Below are positions 26,707-35,377 of a DNA stretch of 64,000 nt, in pieces (position 1 is the stretch's first letter; every line of letters begins with the position of its first letter). Made by a program: the position numbers and the translations under genes. Under the pieces are notes generated by a model. The model saw only the letters and a list, made by a program, of their open reading frames with translations, did no database searches and was not told the origin of the DNA. Location of the stretch: contig NZ_JAGYPM010000002.1 of NCBI RefSeq assembly GCF_018343665.1, forward strand, positions 1,053,223 through 1,117,222, written 5' to 3'. The stretch is from Cytobacillus citreus. Lineage in GTDB: Bacteria > Bacillota > Bacilli > Bacillales > Cytobacillaceae.

Positions 26707-27951
26707 TTAGCCAATTTTTATCTGGGAGTTTTCACGTGTGTTCTTTGAATAAAGGCTTTCCCATAGCTCGGACATCTTTCTTCTTCCACTATCAATTTCA
26801 GGGTTGAATTGAATAGCAGCCTGCTCGCGGACAGAACGCACATTTTGTACTGCTTCCTGCAGCTGTTTATCTATTGCTGCTCCGTCCTTACCAGCATGTT
26901 TTGCAATCGCGTAGCCTGCTGTTGTTCCTTGGGCCATTGCAATTTTCCCGCTTTCGATTCCGGTAATATTGCCGGCAACAAAGAGACCTTCAAGTGGGGT
27001 TTCCATCATTTCTGAATGGTGAGGGACATGACCACCAAGTTCAGGTATGTATTGGAATGGACAGCCAGAAACGGCAACGAGCTCAGCAAGCGGATATAAA
27101 CCGCCTGCAATACAAACGAAATCAGCTTCATATATCTTCTCTGAGCCCGGAATGATGTTTCCGTTCTCATCGGTATCAGCGACACGTACACCTTCTACCT
27201 GTTCTGTGCCAATAATTTCTATAGCTGCTTTGCGAAGAAGCAAAGGTGTACCATTAACTTTTACCCCATTTTTAGGGTAGAATTTCATTCCAATTTTACG
27301 GAAAGAACCATTTTTCATGAAGCGGCTTCCCATCCGTAAAAGAGGTGATGGAGCAAGATGTGCTGCATTTAAAAGTGATTTCATGACTTCTTCTGGTTCT
27401 CCTGCTTTCCCGCTTAGCGGGTTTTTTTCAGGCAGTACAATTCGATCAACATGAATGCCAGCTAATTGCAGCTCATTTAAAATAGCAAAGGCTAAAATAT
27501 TAGCACCAATGATGATCCCTTTTTTACCTACTTCTACACGGTGTACATTTGTCATCACTTGAGCAGCCCCAATGGACATGACTCCTGGAAGAGTCCAGCC
27601 GGGAAGAGGAATAGGATACTCTGCTGCCCCCGTTGCTACTAATACATAGGGAGCGGTCAATGTACCAATGCTAGTATGCACATTCCATAAATCATCGTCT
27701 TTTTCTAAGTTATAGACAGATACACCACAGCGAATGTCGACTGATAATGTTTTTGCTTCTTGATGAAGGCGCTCAGATTCTTTAATACCGTTCCACCATT
27801 CACCAGATGGTTCCTGATGCAACTGACCAATTAGTCTGCCTCCAGGTTTTATAAATTCATCAATGACTGTTACTTTCAGGCCAAAAGAAGCACTAGCAAT
27901 AGCTCCTGCTAATCCTGCTGGTCCCGCACCAATTACAATTACATCCCTCAT
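26707..27951 (-). CDS. FAD-dependent D-hydroxyproline dehydrogenase, NAD-binding-fold subunit (HcnB/LhpF-like)
   Basis: A 414-residue FAD/NAD(P) pyridine-nucleotide-type oxidoreductase. It starts with the dinucleotide motif VIGAGPAGLAGA (residues 5-16), has a second GxGxxG-like region near residue 140 (GKKGIIIGANILA) and an FAD GLFVAGNITGIESG motif near residue 325. The two small partners upstream, a 2Fe-2S ferredoxin-like and a BFD-like protein, make the three-part composition of opine/HcnABC/D-hydroxyproline dehydrogenases. Given the neighbours, cis-4-hydroxy-D-proline oxidation is the best guess. Sarcosine- or opine-oxidase-type activity is the alternative. It overlaps the preceding gene by 4 bases. 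Confidence 0.82.
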   Translation of the reverse strand: MRDVIVIGAGPAGLAGAIASASFGLKVTVIDEFIKPGGRLIGQLHQEPSGEWWNGIKESERLHQEAKTLSVDIRCGVSVYNLEKDDDLWNVHTSIGTLTAPYVLVATGAAEYPIPLPGWTLPGVMSIGAAQVMTNVHRVEVGKKGIIIGANILAFAILNELQLAGIHVDRIVLPEKNPLSGKAGEPEEVMKSLLNAAHLAPSPLLRMGSRFMKNGSFRKIGMKFYPKNGVKVNGTPLLLRKAAIEIIGTEQVEGVRVADTDENGNIIPGSEKIYEADFVCIAGGLYPLAELVAVSGCPFQYIPELGGHVPHHSEMMETPLEGLFVAGNITGIESGKIAMAQGTTAGYAIAKHAGKDGAAIDKQLQEAVQNVRSVREQAAIQFNPEIDSGRRKMSELWESLYSKNTRENSQIKIG

Positions 27952-28289
27952 TGCTGTTCCACCATCCTTTTCACAATATTAGGATGCTGTTTTCCGCTTT
28001 CAATGACCATGTTTTTTTCTACAACTGTTAAGCAGGCTCTAACGTTCGCATGATCATTCACTGTTACACGACACTCCATGCAATGGCCAATATTGCAATA
28101 AAATCCACGAGGTGTCCCACTATCCTCGTGAACTCGCAATTTTCTTATTCCGTTTGCCAAAAGGGCTGCAGCAATGGTTTCATTTTCAAATGCTTCATAG
28201 GTTTTCCCATCAAAAGTAAATGGAACTGCTTTCCTATCTTCTAATTTACCTAAAATCGGATGATTGATTATTCTAGTCATTTTTTTCAC
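27948..28289 (-). CDS. 2Fe-2S ferredoxin-like subunit of the amine/hydroxyproline dehydrogenase
   Basis: A 113-residue protein of the type equivalent to the N-terminus of heterotetrameric sarcosine oxidase alpha and to HcnA. It has a FDGKTYEAFENETIAAALLANG segment near residue 25 and the cluster cysteines in YCNIGHCMECRV plus a further Cys in RACLTV. It should pass electrons between flavin and the partner subunits. It overlaps both neighbours (4 bases downstream, 17 bases upstream), so the three genes are translationally coupled. Confidence 0.82.
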   Translation of the reverse strand: MKKMTRIINHPILGKLEDRKAVPFTFDGKTYEAFENETIAAALLANGIRKLRVHEDSGTPRGFYCNIGHCMECRVTVNDHANVRACLTVVEKNMVIESGKQHPNIVKRMVEQQ

Positions 28290-28548
28290 CTACTGTTCCA
28301 AATGTTACCGGTCGAATGGGTGGCTGGTATTTTAATGGAGTATCGCCTTGAGAAATATTCGAAACGACATTTTCTATGATTCTATCCAATGGAATTCTGC
28401 ATGTGCGCCCTCCGCAAAAGCCCATACCTGCCCTTGTTCGTAATTTTAATTCCCTAGCTGTGCATTGATGTTCTTCTGCCGTAAATCGAAGAGCACCATA
28501 GGTAACTTCCTCGCAGCGGCAGACCACAATTGCTTCATTGTTGTTCAT
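28273..28548 (-). CDS. BFD-like 2Fe-2S subunit of the amine/hydroxyproline dehydrogenase
   Basis: A 91-residue BFD-type [2Fe-2S] protein with CRCEEV near residue 10 and GMGFCGGRTCR near residue 43, giving the four cluster cysteines. In other organisms this module is fused to the large oxidoreductase or encoded beside it, as here. It is the first gene of its operon, with an AGGAGG site before the ATG and a sigma-54 promoter 38 bases upstream. Confidence 0.8.
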   Translation of the reverse strand: MNNNEAIVVCRCEEVTYGALRFTAEEHQCTARELKLRTRAGMGFCGGRTCRIPLDRIIENVVSNISQGDTPLKYQPPIRPVTFGTVGEKND

Positions 28549-28585
28549 TTGGAAACCTCCTCTATTTTCTTGCTATAAAAATACT

Positions 28586-28603
28586 ATGCAAAAAACGTAC
28601 CAA
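28586..28603 (-). promoter_or_regulatory. sigma-54 (-24/-12) promoter of the D-hydroxyproline dehydrogenase operon
   Basis: On the minus strand: TTGGTACGTTTTTTGCAT, with one mismatch to TTGGCAC-N5-TTGCAT and GG-N10-GC spacing kept. It lies 38 bases before the first ATG. The structured repeat begins only 17 bases further upstream. Confidence 0.82.
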
Positions 28604-28619
28604 ATATAGAAGAAAAGGA

Positions 28620-28932
28620 TTAAATGATCACAGATTAACAGTCAGTAGGACCTCTATTTAAAGAAGTATAAGGGACTAAAAGGAATAATTAGGGGTCCAG
28701 AAGTCCGTAATGGCTTGACGGTGGACAGGAGAAATATCATAAGTCGTACGAAGGTAAAGCGATAACTTTTTCGAGGATGTTCAAGTCAGGCGAAAGCCAC
28801 AGAAAATGAAGTACTTCGATAGCCATACATGGCACGACCAAAAGCAGAGCTTTTGAGAGAAGGTGGAGGTTTGAACATAATAAGAAAAACAAACAATCAG
28901 TGGGGGATGAGAAACCCCACTGATTGTTTGTT
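28620..28932 (+). repeat. structured non-coding repeat element, copy 2
   Basis: A diverged relative of the element at 8213-8545 with the same order of conserved islands: CACAGATTAAC-GTCAGTA start, GTCAGGCGAAAGCCACAG, GAAGTACTTC, CACGACC-AAAGCAGAGCTTTT, and an end hairpin in which CAATCAGTGGGG pairs with CCCCACTGATTG. It fills the space between the sigma-54 promoter of the dehydrogenase operon and the end of the regulator gene. The end hairpin may terminate the regulator transcript, although its T content is modest. Confidence 0.65.
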
Positions 28933-30588
28933 TCAATGTATGCCAAGACGCTTTAAACGATTATATAAAGTAGCCCTAGTGATGCCTAGCTTTTTGGCAC
29001 ATTCTAATTTATTGCCATTAGCGATCTGTAGCGCTTTTTCAAGTACTCTTTTCTCATGCTGATCCATTTCTTCTTGCAAAGGTAAAATGGTGTTGTCATT
29101 TTCATTCGAGTCATATTGTGAAGTCAGCTGATTATTTTCGTTATCGATAGAATTAGAATGAAAAGGCAAATATTCCTTTCTAATTGCCCCATCTGTCGCA
29201 AAGACGACAAGACGTTCGACAACATTGCGAAGCTCGCGAATATTCCCTGGCCAATCATAGCGCAGCATTTCCTGCATTACCACTTGTGAGAACTGATGAA
29301 TTGGTCTCTGATACAGCATAGAAAAATCGTTTAAAAAATAATGCGTTAATTCAATAATATCCTCTCGTCTTTCTCTTAACGAGGGAATATGTATACTAAC
29401 TACATTTAATCGGTAATAAAGATCTTCTCGAAATTGTCCTTCGTTCATTAAATCTTTTAAATTTCTATTTGTAGCAGCAATCACGCGAAAATCTGTATCA
29501 ATTTCTTTTTCGCCACCAACCCTGTAAAATTTCCGTTCTTGTAAAACTCGCAGCAGCTTAACCTGCATCTCAAGAGGCAATTCACCGATTTCATCTAGAA
29601 ACAGGGTGCCGCCTTTTGCTAATTCTATTTTTCCTTTCTTTCCTTTCTGATCAGCACCTGAAAAGGCTCCGCGTTCATACCCAAAGAATTCACTTTCAAA
29701 TAAAGACGCCGGGATTGCGCCGCAGTTTATCGAAATAAAAGGAGCATTTGCTATTTCGCTTGCTTCATGGATTGCTTTGGCAAACACCTCTTTGCCGACA
29801 CCGCTTTCACCTAGTATTAAAACAGTCGATTTCACAGAGCACACTTTTTTAGCCAGATGCACCGTTCTTTGTAAGGCCGCACTATTTCCTTTAATTAAAC
29901 TAAAGGGGTCGACGGAAGGTTTATACCGCGCTACTTCTTGCTCCAAACGGTGAACCTCTGTAGACATATTAAATAGTTTCTCGTTTAATACGACTTGATT
30001 TGTGATATCGGTCTCCGAAACGACTGCCCCTATAATTTGATCATTAAAATAAACAGGATTTGAGTTAATTAGGACAAATAAATCTGAACGAGGCTGATGA
30101 TGCTGACCAGAGATTTTTTTTCCTTTATAAAGAGTTTGCAATATTTCAAGGTCTTTGTGTTCAAAAAAATCAGTGATAGGTTTGCCGATGATTTCACTTT
30201 GTTTCACCGAAAAGATTTTTTCAGCCCCTTCAGTCCATGTACATACACGCTCATTGGCATCAATAACGGTGACTGAAGCATCCATTGTTCGAATGACAGT
30301 TTCATAGAATGCCTTTAATTGATGATACGAATTATGAAGAAAATGATTGATTTGAGCTGCAGTTATACATCCTATAGGCTTTTTTTTTAAATCCAAAACA
30401 ATAACAGTCGGATATGCCTGAGCTAATTGAACTAATGTATCAAATGAATCATCCATACATACAATCATGCTAGGAACTTTCGATAATCCTAAAAAATATT
30501 CTCCATTTTTTTCGGAGATTTCCTCTTCGCAAGATAACGTGATTAATCTATTTTCAATTATTTTTTTTAATGACGGCAAAGAAAACAT
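28933..30588 (-). CDS. sigma-54-dependent transcriptional activator (PAS, AAA+, Fis-type HTH)
   Basis: An enhancer-binding protein of 551 residues. Residues 1-95 are a less clear sensory region. A PAS domain spans about 100-210 ([19 protein letters not shown]). The AAA+ sigma-54 domain spans about 240-465, with Walker A GESGVGKE, the sigma-54 contact loop GAFSGA (variant of GAFTGA) and Walker [14 protein letters not shown] Fis-type HTH ends the protein ([19 protein letters not shown]). The ATG at 30588 follows AAGGAGG; an upstream ATG at 30654 lacks a site. It is the only sigma-54 activator in the window and lies among seven sigma-54 promoters, so it is the probable regulator of the island, most likely sensing proline or hydroxyproline. 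Confidence 0.93.
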   Translation of the reverse strand: MFSLPSLKKIIENRLITLSCEEEISEKNGEYFLGLSKVPSMIVCMDDSFDTLVQLAQAYPTVIVLDLKKKPIGCITAAQINHFLHNSYHQLKAFYETVIRTMDASVTVIDANERVCTWTEGAEKIFSVKQSEIIGKPITDFFEHKDLEILQTLYKGKKISGQHHQPRSDLFVLINSNPVYFNDQIIGAVVSETDITNQVVLNEKLFNMSTEVHRLEQEVARYKPSVDPFSLIKGNSAALQRTVHLAKKVCSVKSTVLILGESGVGKEVFAKAIHEASEIANAPFISINCGAIPASLFESEFFGYERGAFSGADQKGKKGKIELAKGGTLFLDEIGELPLEMQVKLLRVLQERKFYRVGGEKEIDTDFRVIAATNRNLKDLMNEGQFREDLYYRLNVVSIHIPSLRERREDIIELTHYFLNDFSMLYQRPIHQFSQVVMQEMLRYDWPGNIRELRNVVERLVVFATDGAIRKEYLPFHSNSIDNENNQLTSQYDSNENDNTILPLQEEMDQHEKRVLEKALQIANGNKLECAKKLGITRATLYNRLKRLGIH

Positions 30589-30867
30589 GGTTCTCCTCCT
30601 TGAAGTGTAAAAAAAGTTGAACACTGTATAAAATATTACACATAAGTTTATCAAATTTTTTAAAAATTCCTAGTGAATTGAAATCTATTTTTCGAAAAAA
30701 ATTAAATATCAGAAGACAATTGCTGTTTTGTAGAAAAGCATTCTTTTAATTTTATCAGCGTACAAAAGTAGAAATGAATTGATCGAAACAGTGTCTGCTA
30801 AGAAAAATTAAGGCAGACGTCGCAAGGAATTAAGAACGAAAATTTTTTCTAAAAAATGATTATTCTG
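30589..30867. promoter_or_regulatory. divergent control region between the activator and the oxidoreductase operon
   Basis: About 280 AT-rich bases without a gene. It contains GTGTAA (30605-30610) with TTACAC (30636-30641) near the activator start, possibly autoregulatory. It also contains GTCTGC (30793-30798) with GCAGAC (30813-30818), an inverted repeat 50-75 bases before the sigma-54 promoter. Either could be an activator binding site. Confidence 0.35.
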
Positions 30868-30885
30868 TTGGCACACTATTTGCAT
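30868..30885 (+). promoter_or_regulatory. sigma-54 (-24/-12) promoter of the hydroxyproline catabolic operon
   Basis: TTGGCACACTATTTGCAT, an exact consensus match with GG-N10-GC spacing, lies 39 bases before the GTG start of the oxidoreductase gene. Confidence 0.9.
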
Positions 30886-30924
30886 TAAAGAAGATAGGCA
30901 GCCAAGCGAAGGGAGATTGGTTAT

Positions 30925-32121
30925 GTGAAACATTGTGATGTGTTAGTCATCGGCGGTGGAATAATAGGCTGTTCAATTGCCTATTATACTTCTAAATCAG
31001 GAAAAGACGTAACGATACTTGAAAAAGGTGAATTTGTCAGCGGAACGTCTTCCAGGTGTGATGGTAATATCCTCGCCATAGATAAAGATCCGGGCTTTGA
31101 CAGTCAGATGTCTTTAGTAAGCCAGAAATTAGTAGATGATTTAAGCAGAGAATTAGAGCATAAATTTGAATATCGTGCTCCAGGGAGCATCCTTGTTTGT
31201 GAGTCAGAAGAGGAAATGGAGGCAGCACAGAAGTGGGTGGATCGCCAAAGAGAAGCTGGATTGCCATTCCGCATGCTTGACCGTCAGGATATTCGCCAAG
31301 AGTCTAAATTTTTTGCAGATGATTTATTAGGTGGATTAGAATGTGCAACTGATTCCACGGTTAATCCTTATCTTCTGGCTTTTTCTATGCTTGATGCAGC
31401 AAAGAAATTTGGGGCCAAAGCATATAAGCAGACTGAAGTTAAATCAATGAAAAAAGAAGAAAATGGCACTTTCACTGTTGAAACAACAAATGGAGTGTTT
31501 ACTGCTAATCATGTTGTGAACGCGGCAGGAATATGGGCTCCTAGATTAGGAGAGATGCTTGATCTTTCCATCCCGATTCAGCCAAGAAAGGGACATATTA
31601 TTATTGCGTCAAGGCAGGAGCATGTAGGTTCAAGAAAGGTAATGGAGTTTGGCTACTTAATTTCTAAATTTGGCGGACAGCGCCGTGTTGACCCTCTAAC
31701 TGAAAAGTATGGGGTAGCACTTGTCTTTGAACCAACGGAGAGCCAAAACTTTCTCATTGGGAGCAGCAGGGAGTTCGTCGGATTTAATACAAAAGTAAAT
31801 AATGAGGTTTTAAAATGCATTGCTAATCGTGCGATCCGCTTTTATCCGAAAATGGCAGATATGATGGTCATTCGATCTTATGCAGGCTTGCGCCCATGGA
31901 CGGAGGACCATTTGCCAATCGTTTCTAAAGTGGATCATATTCCAAACTATTACATAGCGGCTGGTCATGAGGGAGATGGAATTAGCCTTGCAGCTGTTAC
32001 AGGTAAAGTCATCGAAGAGGTAATTAATGATAGGGAAACGAGTATCCCTGTTGAACCGCTAAGCTTTAACCGCTTTAACTTTATTCCGCATTCATCTCCT
32101 GCTTCTTTAAGTGTGAGATAA
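30925..32121 (+). CDS. FAD-dependent D-amino acid (hydroxyproline) dehydrogenase, DAO family
   Basis: A 398-residue DAO-family flavoenzyme. The FAD motif VIGGGIIGCSIAYYTSKSG is at residues 7-25, with a central substrate domain and the C-terminal FAD segment GLRPWTEDHLPIV near residue 328 and GHEGDGISLA near residue 350. It would take the place of LhpB-type catalytic subunits, oxidising cis-4-hydroxy-D-proline or D-proline, either alone or with the small iron-sulfur subunits encoded across the activator gene. The start is a GTG after AAGGGAG. It is the first gene of the plus-strand catabolic operon. Confidence 0.85.
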   Translation: MKHCDVLVIGGGIIGCSIAYYTSKSGKDVTILEKGEFVSGTSSRCDGNILAIDKDPGFDSQMSLVSQKLVDDLSRELEHKFEYRAPGSILVCESEEEMEAAQKWVDRQREAGLPFRMLDRQDIRQESKFFADDLLGGLECATDSTVNPYLLAFSMLDAAKKFGAKAYKQTEVKSMKKEENGTFTVETTNGVFTANHVVNAAGIWAPRLGEMLDLSIPIQPRKGHIIIASRQEHVGSRKVMEFGYLISKFGGQRRVDPLTEKYGVALVFEPTESQNFLIGSSREFVGFNTKVNNEVLKCIANRAIRFYPKMADMMVIRSYAGLRPWTEDHLPIVSKVDHIPNYYIAAGHEGDGISLAAVTGKVIEEVINDRETSIPVEPLSFNRFNFIPHSSPASLSVR

Positions 32122-32288
32122 ATACAATAAAAAGATAACCAATTCGACGGGGGTTTAAATCCTTGCTGAATAAAGTTAATCCTCTGGCAGATGCCTCAGA
32201 TTTTTTAGAGGAAATTATCGGGCTATGCCCGATAAAAATCTGGGCGCAAATCCGCCAAGGCGGATCTGATAGAAAGGGTGTTGACCAG
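32122..32288 (+). ncRNA. structured leader before the hydroxyproline epimerase gene (unclassified)
   Basis: The 167 bases between the oxidoreductase and the epimerase hold several perfect helices. TTATCGGGC (32215-32223) pairs with GCCCGATAA (32227-32235). ATCCGCC (32250-32256) pairs with GGCGGAT (32259-32265). CCTCT (32181-32185) pairs with AGAGG (32207-32211), and CAGATTTTT (32197-32205) pairs with AAAAATCTG (32234-32242). The last two cannot both form without crossing, so alternative folds exist. The frame is open here, but the translation is unlike any proline racemase N-terminus. It may be a cis-regulatory RNA or an RNA stabiliser; I do not recognise a known class. Confidence 0.45.
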
Positions 32289-33329
32289 ATGAGGGCAAAT
32301 AGAGTCTTTACAACAATTGATACACATACGGGAGGAAATCCAACAAGGACATTGATTAGCGGTCTTCCAGAACTCAAGGGAGAAACGATGTCGGAAAAAA
32401 TGCTCCATATGAAAAGAGAGTATGATTGGATTCGCAAATTATTAATGAATGAACCAAGAGGCCATGATGTTATGTCTGGTGCTCTATTAACGGACCCGTG
32501 TCATCCTGAAGCCGATATTGGCGTGATCTATATAGAAACAGGCGGTTATTTGCCAATGTGCGGCCATGACACAATTGGTGTGTGTACAGCATTAATTGAG
32601 TCGGGATTAATTCCCGTTCACGAGCCGATTACTTCGATCAATTTGGATACACCTGCTGGGCTAGTAGAAGTGGATATTACTGTTGAAAACGGCAAAGCAA
32701 AAGAAGTGTCTTTTTGTAATATCCCAGCATTCCTGCTAAAAAGTGTTTCAGTCGATGTTGAAGGAATCGGTAGAGTTGATGCAGATATTGCCTATGGAGG
32801 CAACTTCTATGCCATTATCGATGCAAAATCGGTTGGATTGGAATTAGTACCAGACAATGCTTCAAAAATCATTGAAAAAGCGATCAAAATTAGAAATACG
32901 ATTAACGAAGAAACCGAAATTGTTCATCCAGAACATCCATTCATTAGAGGCTTAACCCATGTCGAGTTTTTCACCGAACCTACTCAAGAAGAGGCCCATG
33001 TAAAAAATACAGTCATCGTTCCTCCAGGTGGAATCGATCGCTCTCCATGTGGAACCGGTACATCTGCCAAACTAGCAGTGCTTTTTTCAAAGCAAGAAAT
33101 TAGTATTGGTGAAGAATTTGTCCATGAAAGCATTGTTGGTTCTTTATTCCGCGGTCGTGTCCTTGAAACAACAGATGTTAATGGAGTATCAGCAGTCGTT
33201 ACTAGAATTGCAGGATCAGCATGGTTAATGGGAATGCATAAATTCTTTTATAACGAAGAAGATCCGCTTAAGGAAGGATTTCTCCTCATTCCCCCAATGG
33301 AGGAACATGAAATGGAGGATGTGAAATGA
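32289..33329 (+). CDS. 4-hydroxyproline 2-epimerase / proline racemase family enzyme
   Basis: A 346-residue cytoplasmic enzyme that inverts C2 of 4-hydroxy-L-proline (or proline) without a cofactor. Both catalytic cysteines are present: C91 in PMCGHDTIG and C254 in [11 protein letters not shown]. The start MRANRVFTTIDTHTGGNPTR is family-typical. It begins at the ATG at 32289 behind AAAGGGTG; an in-frame start at 32163 would include the structured leader. The product would feed the D-hydroxyproline dehydrogenases. It overlaps the next gene by 4 bases (ATGA). Substrate (hydroxyproline rather than proline) is inferred from the neighbouring deaminase and dehydrogenase. Confidence 0.9.
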   Translation: MRANRVFTTIDTHTGGNPTRTLISGLPELKGETMSEKMLHMKREYDWIRKLLMNEPRGHDVMSGALLTDPCHPEADIGVIYIETGGYLPMCGHDTIGVCTALIESGLIPVHEPITSINLDTPAGLVEVDITVENGKAKEVSFCNIPAFLLKSVSVDVEGIGRVDADIAYGGNFYAIIDAKSVGLELVPDNASKIIEKAIKIRNTINEETEIVHPEHPFIRGLTHVEFFTEPTQEEAHVKNTVIVPPGGIDRSPCGTGTSAKLAVLFSKQEISIGEEFVHESIVGSLFRGRVLETTDVNGVSAVVTRIAGSAWLMGMHKFFYNEEDPLKEGFLLIPPMEEHEMEDVK

Positions 33330-34279
33330 AAATTCAAAAGGCATATACCGCAACAGATGTCCACGTAGCCGGAGAGGCTTTTCGTATTATAAGAGATGCA
33401 CCATTCATACAGTATCAGAGCTTGAAGCAATTAGATGAGCAGTTTTTTCATACTTATGCTGATGAAATTAAGCTTTTGTTAAATGAGCCTCGCGGATTTG
33501 CGGGCTTGAATGGCTGTTTGGTGGTTCCGCCGTTTAGTCGGGAAGCAGATGCTGCAGTTGTATTTTTCAATCATGAAGAAACTGTTCCAATGCTTTATGC
33601 GGGAGCGGTGGCAGTCATTACCGCCTTATTAGAATGCGGTCATTTGCCAGTAAAAGAATCAAATGAGTACACATTAGAAACTGTTAGCGGTGCCATTAAG
33701 GTTCATGCTGTAATGAAGAACGATGAGGTTGTGTCCGTTCTGCTTGAAACAAAGCCTTGTCAAGCCGTTCAATCAAATATCTCTTTAAGAGGGAACGGTT
33801 TCCAAACAGAGTATTCTCTCGTTCAAGCAGACCAATTATATGCCATTTTTAACAAAAAGGATGTTCCATTCCAGATTCATATAGATGATCTTGCCGATGT
33901 ACAAAGCTGGGGGCAGGCTGTAAATGAAGCTCTTGCGGCTAACCAATCCATTCAGAGAGTCGTTTTATTAGATGATTCTGAGGCAGGATCAGGACGAATT
34001 AAAACCGTTACCTTCCGTAGAGATCATTTTATCGTCCGTACACCAGGATTTGGAACAACTGCAGCCTGCTATGCAAGCCTGCATTCTAGTGGTGCGCTTT
34101 CTAAAGAACAGAATCTCGAAAATGAAAGTGTTTTTAATAGCTTACTAACTGCTCAATTAACGGATCAATCAGACAGCGGATATAAGTTTACATTGACAAG
34201 CCGCGGTTTCATTACAGGCATGCAAACATATCTGCTAGACCCAACTGACCCGTTAGCAGATGGATTTTTATTAAAATAG
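33326..34279 (+). CDS. proline racemase-like paralogue lacking both catalytic cysteines
   Basis: A 317-residue member of the proline racemase fold: it keeps a TATDVHVAGEAFRII start, the LLNEPRG block near residue 52 and the LDPTDPLADGFLLK end. The two catalytic motifs are lost. Where the neighbour has PMCGH it has PMLYAG (Leu90), and where the neighbour has SPCGTGT it has TPGFGTT (Gly241). The frame is intact and is coupled to the active epimerase by an ATGA overlap, so it is not simple decay. A non-catalytic partner subunit, a sensor, or an enzyme with a different chemistry are the options. Confidence 0.85.
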   Translation: MKIQKAYTATDVHVAGEAFRIIRDAPFIQYQSLKQLDEQFFHTYADEIKLLLNEPRGFAGLNGCLVVPPFSREADAAVVFFNHEETVPMLYAGAVAVITALLECGHLPVKESNEYTLETVSGAIKVHAVMKNDEVVSVLLETKPCQAVQSNISLRGNGFQTEYSLVQADQLYAIFNKKDVPFQIHIDDLADVQSWGQAVNEALAANQSIQRVVLLDDSEAGSGRIKTVTFRRDHFIVRTPGFGTTAACYASLHSSGALSKEQNLENESVFNSLLTAQLTDQSDSGYKFTLTSRGFITGMQTYLLDPTDPLADGFLLK

Positions 34280-34310
34280 GGATTATTTCAAAAAGGTGTT
34301 GCTTTGATTG

Positions 34311-34364
34311 ATTGGCTGACAAATAGGTGAAATTGGCTGACAAACCAATAAAATTGGCTGACAA
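34311..34364 (+). promoter_or_regulatory. three direct repeats of ATTGGCTGACAA at 21-bp spacing
   Basis: ATTGGCTGACAA occurs at 34311-34322, 34332-34343 and 34353-34364, so each copy starts exactly 21 bases (two helical turns) after the last. They lie about 100 bases before the deaminase start, in the only long gap of the catabolic operon. Face-of-helix phasing suggests a cooperative protein binding site; a dispersed short repeat is an alternative. Confidence 0.55.
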
Positions 34365-34463
34365 GCCCACATTAACCATTAAAAATTATTCGAATTCACT
34401 GAAAAGGTGTTATTTTACCACATTTTTTGACGATTTTTAACAATTCCAAGGAGGAAAATGAAC

Positions 34464-35357
34464 ATGACAACAATTAGAGGAGCTTATCCAGTATTAATCA
34501 CTCCAATGACACAGGCACAGGGAATCGACTGGGGTGGAGTGAAAAATAACGTAAACTACTTCCTTGACCAAGGTGTTGCAGGACTTGTAATTAACGGCAG
34601 TACTGGAGAATTTGTAAGTCTATCAAAAGAAGAAAAATACCAAATGGTAGAAACGGTATTAAAAGAAGTAAACGGCCGCATTCCAGTTATTGTTGGAACA
34701 GCTGCTGAAACAACGAAAGAAACAATCGAATATACAAAGCAGGCTGAAGCACATGGTTCAGACTGTGCATTAATTATTAACCCTTATTACATGAAGCCGA
34801 AGGAAAATGAAATCTACTACCATTTCAAGGAAGTCTCAGATGCTGTCAATCTTCCAATCATGCTTTATAATAATCCGTTCACTTCTGGCGTGAATATGAG
34901 TACTGATTTAATGCTTCAAATTGGAAGAGAGTGCGAAAACGTTACACGTATTAAAGAATCAAGCGGAGAAATTGGCAAAGTAAGAGATCTTGCAAGACAA
35001 GCAAAAGGTGATTTTGAAGTGTTCTGCGGTGCAGAGGAGCTTGTCATGGAATCTTATTTTGTCGGTGCGACTGGCTGGATTTCTGTTGCTGGAAACATCG
35101 TGCCAAAGCTTGTAACAGACATGTTCAACCATTTCCAAAATGGCGAAATCGAAGAAGCATGGGCTATTAATGACCGAATCTTGCCGCTTTGTGCATTTTT
35201 AGAAGGATCAGGCAAATATGTGCAAATCGTGAAGAGAGCAATGGAGTTAATGGGTCATGCGGGAGGACCGGCACGGTACCCACGTTTAGGCTTATCACCA
35301 GAGGAAGAGCAAAAGCTAAAAGAACTACTCACAAGTTTGGAAACAGTAAATAACTAA
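34464..35357 (+). CDS. DapA-family lyase, probable pyrroline-4-hydroxy-2-carboxylate deaminase
   Basis: A TIM-barrel protein of about 297 residues in the dihydrodipicolinate synthase/N-acetylneuraminate lyase family. It has GSTGEF near residue 45, the tyrosine in LPIMLYNNPFTSGV near residue 133 and the Schiff-base lysine in TRIKESSGE near residue 163. Between hydroxyproline oxidation and the semialdehyde dehydrogenase, the matching role is LhpC: deamination of pyrroline-4-hydroxy-2-carboxylate to alpha-ketoglutarate semialdehyde. GGAGG at 34450-34454 fits the ATG at 34464 better than the one at 34458. The dehydrogenase gene follows 20 bases later. Confidence 0.87.
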   Translation: MTTIRGAYPVLITPMTQAQGIDWGGVKNNVNYFLDQGVAGLVINGSTGEFVSLSKEEKYQMVETVLKEVNGRIPVIVGTAAETTKETIEYTKQAEAHGSDCALIINPYYMKPKENEIYYHFKEVSDAVNLPIMLYNNPFTSGVNMSTDLMLQIGRECENVTRIKESSGEIGKVRDLARQAKGDFEVFCGAEELVMESYFVGATGWISVAGNIVPKLVTDMFNHFQNGEIEEAWAINDRILPLCAFLEGSGKYVQIVKRAMELMGHAGGPARYPRLGLSPEEEQKLKELLTSLETVNN

Positions 35358-35377
35358 GATAATGGAGGAGTGAGAAC

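Noticed and set aside
32163..32288. N-terminal extension of the hydroxyproline epimerase
   Set aside because: The frame is open, but the translation has no resemblance to the family and the stretch is made of RNA-type palindromes. The family start lies at 32289 behind a ribosome site.
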